Shown: positions 22,439 to 34,207 of the stretch, piece after piece | How the letters are laid out: each line of letters opens with the position of its first letter | Numbering within the stretch: the stretch's first letter is position 1 | Origin: Antedon mediterranea | Lineage: Eukaryota; Echinodermata; Crinoidea; Comatulida; Antedonidae | Direction of reading: 5' to 3' | DNA: 64,000 bases | Assembly: GCF_964355755.1 (NCBI RefSeq) | Contig: NC_092679.1 | Span: 10,032,932-10,096,931 of the forward strand | The notes under the pieces: model-generated | Told to the model about the DNA's origin: nothing | Seen by the model: the letters and a program-made list of their open reading frames with translations, nothing else | Databases searched by the model: none | Program-made: the position numbers and the translations under genes

Positions 22439-24501
22439 TATGGAAAGCCAAACCCGACAAAAATACATAATACATACCATCCACCAATAATTAATTCGTA
22501 CAAAATTCAAACCATCCAATATTATCTCATGCAGTTCAATGAAAACTTAAACCATTCACCTAGTATCTACACCATCCAATACAATGTGTGACCATCTACC
22601 ACTAGCCCAAACGACAATACGCCGAACAAACTACCCATAACACAAACCATCTAAAGAATGTTGAGCCCAGGCAGCAATAATTGAATTAATCTAACGTTAA
22701 TACAAGTATATATTAGCCAACTCATTTATCAACATTTCATTTAGTTCATGAACATTTCAAACAAAGCATCTTAATTATAGTTCATCGAATTCTAATTCTA
22801 ATACATTGCCTGTTTTATACACCGTTCGTCTGTTCAACAGTTTAAACAACTGTTTTGCACACGATACGCCCGTTCGTGAGTTCAAACCATGATATTTGAA
22901 GCATCGACTTTCCAAACGGCGATTTTTCGCACCGAACGTATTTTCTTGAGTTAAAGTGGTTGCATTTCAATCACTTACTTTTGATTGGCCAGTATTACAC
23001 ACCGTTCGCTTGTTCGTGATTTCAAATCATGATATTTGAAGCATCGACTTTCCAAACGGCGATTTTTCGCACCGAACGTATTTTCTTGAGTTAAAGTGGT
23101 TGCATTTCAATCACCTACTTTCGATTGGCCAGTATTACACACCATTCGCTTGTTCGTGATTTCATGTGATAACATTTCATTCGACAACTTTTCAAACCTT
23201 AGCTTTTGGCTCCGCTTACGTATATATCAGTTGATATACTATTTTTTAATGTTCACACTTTCCATACATCAGTTTTGTACATCATTCGCATTTACGCATG
23301 TAAAGTGTAGATATTCCACTCGACAAGTTTTAAAACGGTAGTTTTTTTTTTATTGTTTAATTGTAACTGTTGGCGCCGATTTTATATTGGGGGTGGGGGG
23401 GAGGGAGGTGTTCGGTACTGAATGTGAACAGTACACATTTTTAAATATGGTACATCTACATGTCCGGAAATTACACTCTCTTTCAAAAAAGGGTTTTTTT
23501 TTTTTATTTTGCAATGTTCACATTCAGTACCGAACACCTCCCCCCCCCCCCCCAATATAAAATCGGCGCCAACAGTTACAATTAAACAATAAAAAAAGAC
23601 TACCTTTTAAAACTTGTCGAGTGGAATATCTACACTTTACATGCGTAAATGCGAATGATGTACAAAACTGATGTATGGAAAGTATGAAAATTAAAAAATA
23701 GTATATCAACTGATATATACGTAAGCGGAGCCAAAAGCTAACGTTTGAAAAGTTGTCGAATGAAATGTTATCACATGAAATCACGAACAAGCGAACGGTG
23801 TGTAATACTGGCCAATCGAAAGTAGGTGATTGAAATGCAACCACTTTAACTCTAGAAAATACGTTCGGTGCGAAAAATCGCCGTTTGGAAAGTCGATGCT
23901 TCAAATATCATGGTTTGAAATCACGAAAAGGCGAACGGTGTGTAATACTGGCCAATCAAAAGTAAGTGATTGAAATGCAACCACTTTAACTCAAGAAAAT
24001 ACGTCCGGTGCGAAAAATCGCCATTTGGAAAGTCGATGCTTCAAATATCATGGTTTGAACTCACGAACGGGCGTATCGTGTGCAAAACAGTTGTTTAAAC
24101 TGTTGAACAGACGAACGGTGTATAAAACAGGCAATGTATTAGAATTAGAATTCGATGAACTATAATTAAGATGCTTTGTTTGAAATGTTCATGAACTACA
24201 TGAAATGTTGATAAATGAGTTGGCTAATATATACTTGTATTAACGTTAGATTAATTCAATTATTGCTGCCTGGGCTCAACATTCTTTAGATGGTTTGTGT
24301 TATGGGTAGTTTGTTCGGCGTATTGTCGTTTGGGCTAGTGGTAGATGATTACACATTGTATTGGATGGTGTAGATACTAGGTGAATGGTTTAAGTTTTCA
24401 TTGAACTGCATGAGATAATATTGGATGGTTTGAATTTTGTACGAATTAATTATTGGTGGATGGTATGTATTATGTATTTTTGGCGGGTTTGGCTTTCCAT
24501 A
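22439..24501. mobile_element. 2.06-kb foldback (palindromic) element
   Basis: Two arms of about 990 bp in inverted orientation (about 22,439-23,430 and 23,516-24,501) around a loop of about 85 bp. The ends read TATGGAAAGCC and GGCTTTCCATA. CATTTG flanks both sides (22,433-22,438, 24,502-24,507), and the intact satellite has it once, so this is a 6-bp target duplication. Each arm holds a tandem repeat with a period of about 140 bp (GATATTTGAAGCATCGACTT at 22,891 and 23,031) and a third, diverged copy. G-runs near the loop in one arm pair with C-runs in the other. The mirror-image frames at 23,096-23,341 and 23,524-23,904 are the same arm read twice, so not genes. Confidence 0.93.
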
Positions 24502-24507
24502 CATTTG

Positions 24508-27500
24508 GAGACGTTTTAGACCATTTTGTGATTTTCGAAAAAACTTGGTTCCACAAAAACATCAAAGTGCTTAAAATCACATTAGAAACCGTTTTAGACC
24601 ATTTTGTGATTTTCGAAAAAACTTGTTACCATAAAAACACCAAAGTGTACAGAATAGCTTCAAATCGCATTTGGAGACATTTTAGACCATTTTGTGATTT
24701 TCAAAAAAACGTGTTAACATAAAAACACCAAAGTGCTCAGAATAGCTTCAAATCGCATTTGGAGACGTTTTAGACCATTTTGTGATTTTCGAAAAAACTT
24801 GTTAACATAAAAACACCAAAGTGCTTAGAATAGCTTCAAATCGCATTTGGAGACATTTTCGACCATTTTGAGAATTTCGAAAAAACTTGGTTACAAAAAA
24901 ACACAAAAGTGCTTAAAATAGCTTCAAATCGCATTTGTAGACGTTTTAGACCATTTTTGTGATTTTCTAAAAACCTGGTAAACATAAAAACACAAAAGTG
25001 CTTAGAATAGCTTCAAATCGCATTTGGAGACGTTTTAGACCATTTTGTGATTTTCTAAAAAAGTTGTTAACATAAAAACACCAAAGTGCTTATAATAGCT
25101 TCAAATGGCATTTGGAGACGTTTTAGACCATTTTGTGATTTTCGTAATAACCTGGTTCCACAAAAACATCAAAGTCCTTAAAATTTACATTAGAAACCGT
25201 TTTAGACCATTTTGTGATTTTCGAAAAAAATTGTTAACATAAAAACACCAAAGTGCTTAGATTAGCTTCAAATCGCATTTTGAGACATTTTAGACCGTTT
25301 TGTGATTTTCGAAAAAACTTGGTTACACAAAAGCACCAAAGTGCTTAGAATAGCTTCAAATCGCATTTGGAGACGTTTTAGACCATTTTGTGATTTTCTA
25401 AAAAAGTTGTTAACATAAAAACATCAAGGTGTACAGAATAGCTTCAAATCGCATTTGGAGACGTTTTAGACCATTTTGTGATTTTTGAAAAAACTTGTTA
25501 CCATAAAAACACCAAAGTGCTTAGAATAGCTTCAAATCGCATTTGGAGACGTTTTAGACCATTTTGTGATTTTCGAAAAAACTTGGTTCCACAAAAACAT
25601 CAAAGTACTTAAAATCACATTAGAAACCGTTTTAGACCATTTTGTGATTTTCGAAAAAACTTGTTACCATAAAAACACCAAAGTGTACAGAATAGCTTCA
25701 AATCGCATTTGGAGACATTTTAGACCATTTTGTGATTTTCAAAAAAACGTGTTAACATAAAAACACCAAAGTGCTTAGAATAGCTTCAAATCGCATTTGG
25801 AGACGTTTTAGACCATTTTGTGATTTTCGAAAAAACTTGTTAACATAAAAACACCAAAGTGCTTAGAATAGCTTCAAATCGCATTTGGAGACGTTTTCGA
25901 CCATTTTGAGAATTTCGAAAAAACTTGGTTACACAAAAACACAAAAGTGCTTAAAATAGCTTCAAATCGCATTTGTAGACGTTTTAGACCATTTTTGTGA
26001 TTTTCTAAAAACCTGGTAAACATAAAAACACAAAAGTGCTTAGAATAGCTTCAAATCGCATTTGGAGACGTTTTAGACCATTTTGTGATTTTCTAAAAAA
26101 GTTGTTAACATAAAAACACCAAAGTGCTTATAATAGCTTCAAATGGCATTTGGAGACGTTTTAGACCATTTTGTGATTTTCGTAATAACCTGGTTCCACA
26201 AAAACATCAAAGTCCTTAAAATTTACATTAGAAACCGTTTTAGACCATTTTGTGATTTTCGAAAAAAATTGTTAACATAAAAACAACAAAGTGCTTAGAT
26301 TAGCTTCAAATCGCATTTTGAGACATTTTAGACCGTTTTGTGATTTTCGAAAAAACTTGGTTACAAAAAAGCACCAAAGTGCTTAGTAGAATAGCTTCAA
26401 ATCGCATTTGGAGACGTTTTAGGCCATTTTGTGATTTTCTAAAAAAGTTGTTAACATAAAAACATCAAAGTGTACAGAATAGCTTCAAATCGCATTTGGA
26501 GACGTTTTAGACCATTTTGTGATTTTTGAAAAAACTTGTTACCATAAAAACACCAAAGTGCTTAGAATAGCTTCAAATCGCATTTGGAGACGTTTTAGAC
26601 CATTTTGTGATTTTCGAAAAAACTTGGTTCCACAAAAACATCAAAGTTCTTAAAATTGACATTAAAACCGTTTTAGACCATTTTGTGATTTTCGATAAAA
26701 CTTTTTAACATAAAAACATCAAAGTCCTAAGAATAGCTTCAAATCGCATTTGGAGACGTTTTAGACCATTTTGTGATTTTCGAAAAAAGTTGTTAACATA
26801 AAAAAATCAAAGTGTACAGAATAGATTCAAATCGCATTTGGAGACGTTTTAGACCATTTTGTGATTTTCGAAAAAACTGGTTAACATAAAAACATCAAAG
26901 TGTACAGAATAGCTTCAAATCGCATTTGGAGACATTTTAGACCATTTTGTGATTTTCGAAAAAACTTATTAACATAAAAACACCAAAGTGCTTAGAATAG
27001 CTTCAAATCGCATTTTGAGACATTTTAGACCCTTTTGTGATTTTCGAAAAAACTTGGTTACACAAAAACACAAAAGTGCTTAAAATAGCTTTGAATCGCA
27101 TTTGGAGACGTTTTAGAACATTTTGTGATTTTCGAAAAAACTTGTTAACATAAAAACATCAAAGTGTACAGAATAGCTTCAAATCGCATTTGGAGACATT
27201 TTAGACCATTTTGTGATTTTCGAAAAAACTTGTTAACTTCAAAACACCAAAGTGCTTAGAATAGCTTCAAATCGCATTTGGAGTTTTTTTAGACCATTTT
27301 GTGATTTTCGAAAAAACTTGTTACCATAAAAACACCAAAGTGCTTAGATTAGCTTCAAATCGCATTTGGAAACGTTTTAGACCATTTTGTGATTTTCGAA
27401 AAAACTTGGTTCCACAAAAACATCAAAGTGCTTAAAATTTACATTAGAAACCGTTTTAGACCATTTTGTGATTTTCGAAAAAACTTGTTAACATAAAAAC

Positions 27501-30411
27501 ACCAAAGTGCTAAGAATAGCTTCAAATCGCATTTGGAGACGTTTTAGACCATTTTGTGATTTTCGAAAAAAACTTGGTTCCACAAAAACATCAAAGTGCT
27601 TGAAATCACATTAGAAACCGTTTTAGACCATTTTGTAATTTTCGAAAAAACTTGTTAACATAAAAACACAAAAGTGCTTAGAATAGCTTCGAATCGCATT
27701 TGTAGACGTTTTAGACCATTTTGTGATTTTCGAAAAAACTTGTTAACATAAAAACACCAAGGTGCTTAGAATAGCTTCAAATCGCATTTTGAGACATTTT
27801 AGACCCTTTTGTGATTTTCGAAAAAACTTGGTTACACAAAAACACAAAAGGGCTTAAAATAGCTTCAAATCGCATTTTGAGACGTTTTAGACCATTTTGT
27901 GATTTTCTAAAAACCTGGTTAACATAAAAACACAAAAGTGCTTAGAATAGCTTCAAATCGCATTTGGAGACGTTTTAGACCATTTTGTGATTTTCTAAAA
28001 AAGTTGTTAACATAAAAACACCAAAGTGCTTAGAATAGCTTCAAATGGCATTTGGAGACGTTTTAGACCATTTTGTGATTTTCGAAAAAACTTGGTTACC
28101 ATAAAAACACCAAAGTGCTTAGAATAGCTTCAAATCGCATTTGGAGACGTTTTAGACCATTTTGTGATTTTTGAAAAAAACTTGTTACCATAAAAACACC
28201 AAAGTGCTTAGAATAGCTTCAAATCGCATTTGGAGACGTTTTAGACCATTTTGTGATTTTCTAAAAAACTTGTTAAAATAAAAATATCAAAGTGTACAGA
28301 ATAGCTTCAAATCGCATTTGGAGACGTTTCAGATCATTTTGTGATTTTCGAAAAAACTTCTTAACATAAAAACACCAAAGTGCTTAGAATAGCTTCAAAT
28401 CGCATTTGGAGAAATTTTAGACCCTTTTGTGATTTTCGAAAAAAACTTGTTAACATAAAAACACTAAAGTGCTTAGAATAGCTTCAAATCGCATTTGGAG
28501 ACATTTTAGACCATTTCGTGATTTTCGAAAAGACTTGTTTACACAAAAGCACCAAAGTGCTTAAAATAGCTTCAAATCGCATTTGGAGACATTTTAGACC
28601 ATTTTGTGATTTTCGAAAAAACTTGTTAACATAAAAACACCAAAGTGCTTAGAATAGCTTCAAATCGCATTTGGAGACGTTTTAGACCATTTTGTGATTT
28701 TCGAAAAAACTTGTTACCATAAAAACACCAAAGTGTACAGAATAGATTCAAATCGCATTTGGAGACGTTTTAGACCATTTTGTGATTTTCGAAAAAAACT
28801 TGTTAACATAAAAACACACAAGTGCTTAGAATAGCTTCAAATCGCATTTGGAGATATTTTAGACCATTTTGTGATTTTCGGAAAAACTTGTTAACATAAA
28901 AACACCAAAGTGCTTAGAATAGCTTCAAATCGTATTTGTAGACGTTTTAGACCATTTTGTGATTTTCGAAAAAACTTGTTACCATAAAAACACCAAAGTG
29001 TACAGAATAGATTCAAATCGCATTTGGAGACGTTTTAGACCATTTTGTGATTTTCGAAAAAACTTGTTAACATAAAAACACACAAGTGCTTAGAATAGCT
29101 TCAAATCGCATTTGGAGACGTTTTAGACCATTTTGTGATTTTCGAAAAAACTTGGTTCCACAAAAACATCAAAGTGCTTAAAATCACATTTGGAGACGTT
29201 TTAGACCATTTTGTGATTTTCGAAAAAACTTGGTTCCACAAAAGCACCAAAGTGCTTAAAATAGCTTCAAATCGCATTTGGAGACATTTTAGACCATTTT
29301 GTGATTTTCGAAAAAACTTGTTAACATAAAAACATCAAAGTGCTTAAAATCACATTAGAAACCGTTTTAGACCATTTTGAGCATTTCGATAAAACTTTTC
29401 ACACAAAAACATCAAAGAGCACAAAATAGCTTAATATCGTATTTAAAAACGTTTTTGACCATTTTGAGCATTTCGACAAAAAATTTTCACACAAAACAGC
29501 AAAGTGTACAGAATAGCTTCAAATCGCATTTTGAGACGTTATAGACCATTTTGTGATTTTCGAAAAAACTTGTTAACATAAAAACACCAAAGTGCTTAGA
29601 ATAGTTTCAAATCGCATTTGGAGACGTTTTAGACGATTTTGTGATTTTCGAAAAAACTTGGTTCCACAAAAACATCTAAGTGCTTAAAATCACATTAGAA
29701 ACCGTTTTAGACCATTTTGTGATTTTCGACAAAACTTGTTAACATAAAAACACCAATGTGCTAAGAATAGCTTCAAATCGTATTTGGAGACATTTTAGAC
29801 CATTTTGTGATTTTCGAAAAAACTTGTTAACATAAAAACACAAAAGTGCTTAGAATAGCTTCAAATCGCATTTGTAGACGTTTTAGACCATTTTGTGATT
29901 TTCGAAAAAACGTGTTAACATAAAAACTTCAAAGTGTACAGAATAGCTTCAAATCGTATTTGGAGACGTTTTGGACAATTTTGTGATTTTCAAAAAAACT
30001 TGGTTCCACAAAAAAATCAAAGTGCTTAAAATCACATTAGAAACCATTTTAGACCATTTTGAGCATTTCGATCAAACTTTTCACAAAAAAAACATCAAAG
30101 AGCACAAAATAGCTTAATATCGTATTTGAAAACGTTTTAGACCATTTTGAGCATTTCGAAAAAACTTGTTAACATAAAAACACCAATGTGCTAAGAATAG
30201 CTTCAAATCGCATTTGGAGACGTTTTAGACCATTTTGTGATTTTCGAAAAAACTTGTTACCATAAAAACACCAAAGTGCTTAGAATAGCTTCAAATCGCA
30301 TTTCGAGACGTTTTAGACCATTTTGTGATTTTTGAAAAAACTTTGTTCCACAAAAACATCAAAGTGCTTAAAATCACATTAGAAACCGTTTTAGACCATT
30401 TTGAGCATTTC
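24508..30411 (+). repeat. 88-bp satellite 2, block 4, with 1,038-bp higher-order repeat
   Basis: Plus-oriented monomers of types A, B and C. A segment of about 12 monomers is duplicated with an offset of 1,038 bp (from about 24,507 and about 25,545; for example CCTGGTTCCAC at 25,151 and 26,189). A related copy of its start is also at about 18,090. Type C units cluster near 29,370-29,500 and 30,050-30,160. Confidence 0.95.
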
Positions 30412-30611
30412 AATTCATCAATTCAATTCATCGACATTTTTATTCCATAATCAAAATAAAAACATATACAAATACAATACAAATAATAAGATAATGGAAT
30501 GGGATACAAAATAAGCACAAGTGCTTTAAGCATGTAACCCTAACAAAAAGATCAAACAATTAGTACAAACAAAAAGAACAAACCAAAATAACATAATGTG
30601 ATTTACTTAAC

Positions 30612-32360
30612 TTAAATATTTCTATTGTTATAATATTGCTTTAATCTCTGTTTAAACAAACTTAAAGTGGGGGATTGTTTTATATAGTCTGTTAAATTGT
30701 TCCAAATATGTGTTCCTTGGTAGGAAATACATTGCTGTCCGACTTTGGTGCGTTTTAGTTGTGGACAGTAGTTTGACCTGTTTCTAGTTGAGTAATTATG
30801 GAATGAGGCAGATGTACTAAATAAGTTATTAAATGATTCAGGTAATAGATTATGTTTATATTGATACATAAATATAGCAGTGTGTTTCGTATAAAGGTCA
30901 AAAATATTTAATGTTTGGGTTGAAATAAAAAGTGGATGAGAAGGATGCATAAAATGAACATGACAAATATTTCTAAGTGCTTTTTTCTGGAGAATATGTA
31001 TACGGTTTAAGTTTGTAGCAGAAGTAGCACCCCATACTGTGATAGCATACGTTATTCTAGGTAATATAAGTGCATTGTATACTGTTAACAAGATTTTACT
31101 TGATAACATAGACTTCACTTTGTTTAAGACACCAATTATTCTAGAAATACTGTTTGCTACCTCATTTACATGATAATTAAACGATAAAGTTTCATCCAGA
31201 AATAAGCCTAGAAATTTAACTTCAGTAGCTTTTACTATACATTCATTTCCCATCCTCAATTCTAGTGAGGTAGTGTCAGCTGACTTATTTCTAGCCTTAA
31301 ATATAACATATTTTGATTTGTTTACATTTAGCGTTAATTTGTTAGCAATAAACCAGTCCGAAAGTATAGATAACTCCTGGTTCATTGTATCAAAAGCTTG
31401 AGTAATATCATTGTGACTATAAAACACATTTGTGTCATCTGCATACATAATCATGTCTACATGGTTACATGCTAGACTAATATCATTAATGAATATAAGA
31501 AATAATAATGGACCCAATATGGATCCCTGAGGAACTCCAGTGTTTACTGTCATTTTACTAGATGCAGTATTAACAATAAATGTGTATTGTAGTCTTTTTT
31601 TAAGATAGTTTGAGAACCAGTTTAGCGGAACTCCTCTTATACCATAACATCTTAACTTATCTAATAATATATCATGATCGATTGTATCAAACGCTTTTGA
31701 TAAATCAAGGAAAACTCCTAGTGTGAACTCTTTATTCTCAATAGCGTTTGTGATTTTTTCAATCGATTGTATTAAAGCATGACTAGTTGAATGGTGTTGT
31801 CTAAATCCATACTGTGTTTTACTCAGTACGTTATATTTTGAGAGGTAACAAATCGTTTGATCATACACAATCCTCTCAAATATTTTGGAAAAAAAGGGTA
31901 AAATGGAAATAGGCCGATAATTATTTATATCGGAGATGTCACCATTCTTAAATACCGGGATAACTTTAGCAATTTTTATATCAGCCGGGACACAGCCCGA
32001 TGATAATGACGTATTAATAATATGCAATAAAGGTTTTAAAATAAACGGGGAAGCAGATTTTATGAGTTGGGCACTTATACCATCATGGCCAGGAGAAGTA
32101 TTCTTTGTGTTTTTAATATAGTGGTTAAGTTCATGTTCAGTAACAGGCTTAAAAAACATTGAAGAGGTAAAATTTCCCTTTAAGAAAGTTCTGTGGGTGA
32201 TTTCTTCATTTTGAGATTCATGCCTAAATTTATTATTTAGTTTTTCTCCAATATTAATAAAAAAAGAGTTGAATGCATCAGCTTTCTCATCATTATCAGA
32301 GAAAGTCTCAGTACCCAATTTTATTTTTGTAGGCAAATTGGTAGTCTTTTTCCTACCCAT
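30612..32360 (-). CDS. LINE reverse transcriptase, duplicated copy
   Basis: 582 residues, the same length as the copy at 34,208-35,956 and differing at two residues seen (Phe for Leu in the block after YRPIS, Asp for Gly ten residues later). All RT motifs are present: YRPIS, FLDLSKAFDT, GVPQGSILGP, YADD. It overlaps the endonuclease frame by 8 nt, as in the other copy. Without its 5' half this copy is probably a dead duplicate, although the frame is open. Confidence 0.9.
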   Translation of the reverse strand: MGRKKTTNLPTKIKLGTETFSDNDEKADAFNSFFINIGEKLNNKFRHESQNEEITHRTFLKGNFTSSMFFKPVTEHELNHYIKNTKNTSPGHDGISAQLIKSASPFILKPLLHIINTSLSSGCVPADIKIAKVIPVFKNGDISDINNYRPISILPFFSKIFERIVYDQTICYLSKYNVLSKTQYGFRQHHSTSHALIQSIEKITNAIENKEFTLGVFLDLSKAFDTIDHDILLDKLRCYGIRGVPLNWFSNYLKKRLQYTFIVNTASSKMTVNTGVPQGSILGPLLFLIFINDISLACNHVDMIMYADDTNVFYSHNDITQAFDTMNQELSILSDWFIANKLTLNVNKSKYVIFKARNKSADTTSLELRMGNECIVKATEVKFLGLFLDETLSFNYHVNEVANSISRIIGVLNKVKSMLSSKILLTVYNALILPRITYAITVWGATSATNLNRIHILQKKALRNICHVHFMHPSHPLFISTQTLNIFDLYTKHTAIFMYQYKHNLLPESFNNLFSTSASFHNYSTRNRSNYCPQLKRTKVGQQCISYQGTHIWNNLTDYIKQSPTLSLFKQRLKQYYNNRNI

Positions 32361-33111
32361 TTAGGATTGTCCACGTTTTTTTAATATCTTGTTTATTTCG
32401 TTCAAACTGGACCATATAATATTCTTTTTTCCGATTTCTAATAGTAGTGGTTAACTTGTTTCTAAAATGTATGTACGTACTTTTATTAGTAGTGGTGTTA
32501 TTTTGTTTGTACTTTTTATATAATTTATGTTTTTGAGAGATAGCTCTGGCAATTTCAGCTGTGATCCAAGGAGATTTTAACTTGTTCGCCTTATTTCTAA
32601 TTCGTTTTAAAGGGAAACAATTATCAATTGTTTTATTTAAAGTGTTTGTAAAATTTTGATAAGCAACATTCGCATTATTTGAGAATAGCACATCATTCCA
32701 CTGATTACTTTGTAATTCTTGCAAAAAATACTCCGTTTGTTGAGGAGAATATTGTCGTTTATATACAAATCGAGGATATTGCTTATTATGTTTTTCCAAA
32801 GTATCTACACAGAATATTGGGAAGTGATCAGAAATATCAGTAATAAGTATTCCACTTTTAAGGGACGTAGTAAAAGAATCGATGTTGCAATAAATGTTAT
32901 CAATTATTGAAGCACAATTATCGGATATTCTAGTAGGACTTTTTATGATTGGCTGAAATGACTGAGAAAATATTGTGTCTAAGTGTGATTGGATAGTGTT
33001 GTCGGTAGATTGTTGGAGTAAGTTTATGTTATAGTCTCCCACAAGGTAAGCTTTCTTTTTTTCTAGATTAATCATTTGCATTACACATGTTAATTCATCA
33101 TCAAACTTTTT
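32353..33111 (-). pseudogene. LINE APE endonuclease, 3' half only
   Basis: Corresponds to residues from about 155 to the end of the 405-residue endonuclease at 35,949-37,166. GDYN and SDHFP motifs are present; the N-terminal catalytic Asn and Glu motifs are lost at the duplication junction at 33,111. The first ATG in the remaining frame is at 33,081. One residue differs from copy 2 (NCASI against NCDSI). Confidence 0.9.
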
Positions 33112-34007
33112 GCTTCAAATCGCATTTTGAGACGTTATAGACCATTTTGTGATTTTCGAAAAAACTTGTTAACATAAAAACACCAAAGTGCTTAGAATAG
33201 TTTCAAATCGCATTTGGAGACGTTTTAGACGATTTTGTGATTTTCGAAAAAACTTGGTTCCACAAAAACATCTAAGTGCTTAAAATCACATTAGAAACCG
33301 TTTTAGACCATTTTGTGATTTTCGACAAAACTTGTTAACATAAAAACACCAATGTGCTAAGAATAGCTTCAAATCGTATTTGGAGACATTTTAGACCATT
33401 TTGTGATTTTCGAAAAAACTTGTTAACATAAAAACACAAAAGTGCTTAGAATAGCTTCAAATCGCATTTGTAGACGTTTTAGACCATTTTGTGATTTTCG
33501 AAAAAACGTGTTAACATAAAAACTTCAAAGTGTACAGAATAGCTTCAAATCGTATTTGGAGACGTTTTGGACAATTTTGTGATTTTCAAAAAAACTTGGT
33601 TCCACAAAAAAATCAAAGTGCTTAAAATCACATTAGAAACCATTTTAGACCATTTTGAGCATTTCGATCAAACTTTTCACAAAAAAAACATCAAAGAGCA
33701 CAAAATAGCTTAATATCGTATTTGAAAACGTTTTAGACCATTTTGAGCATTTCGAAAAAACTTGTTAACATAAAAACACCAATGTGCTAAGAATAGCTTC
33801 AAATCGCATTTGGAGACGTTTTAGACCATTTTGTGATTTTCGAAAAAACTTGTTACCATAAAAACACCAAAGTGCTTAGAATAGCTTCAAATCGCATTTC
33901 GAGACGTTTTAGACCATTTTGTGATTTTTGAAAAAACTTTGTTCCACAAAAACATCAAAGTGCTTAAAATCACATTAGAAACCGTTTTAGACCATTTTGA
34001 GCATTTC
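33112..34007 (+). repeat. 88-bp satellite 2, block 5 (duplicated)
   Basis: A copy of 29,516-30,411 that looks identical by eye, lying between the two LINE copies because of the tandem duplication. Confidence 0.95.
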
Positions 34008-34207
34008 AATTCATCAATTCAATTCATCGACATTTTTATTCCATAATCAAAATAAAAACATATACAAATACAATACAAATAATAAGATAATGGAATGGGA
34101 TACAAAATAAGCACAAGTGCTTTAAGCATGTAACCCTAACAAAAAGATCAAACAATTAGTACAAACAAAAAGAACAAACCAAAATAACATAATGTGATTT
34201 ACTTAAC

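Larger units (their letters stand above)
30412..33111 (-). mobile_element. LINE copy 1 (CR1/Jockey type), truncated by the duplication
   Basis: The 3' part of the LINE at 34,008-39,012, present because of the tandem duplication. It retains the 3' end (short ATGAATTGA-like repeats), the complete RT frame and the C-terminal half of the endonuclease frame. It lacks ORF1 and the endonuclease N-terminus, so it is not able to move on its own. Confidence 0.92.

Noticed and set aside
23096-23904. Similar 81- and 126-residue frames on opposite strands
   Set aside because: They are the two arms of the palindrome; no domain, low complexity, broken by T-runs.
30412-33111. Two independent LINE insertions at 30.4 and 34.0 kb
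   Set aside because: Satellite flanks are duplicated too, with the same 3,596-bp offset, so it is one insertion plus a segmental duplication.
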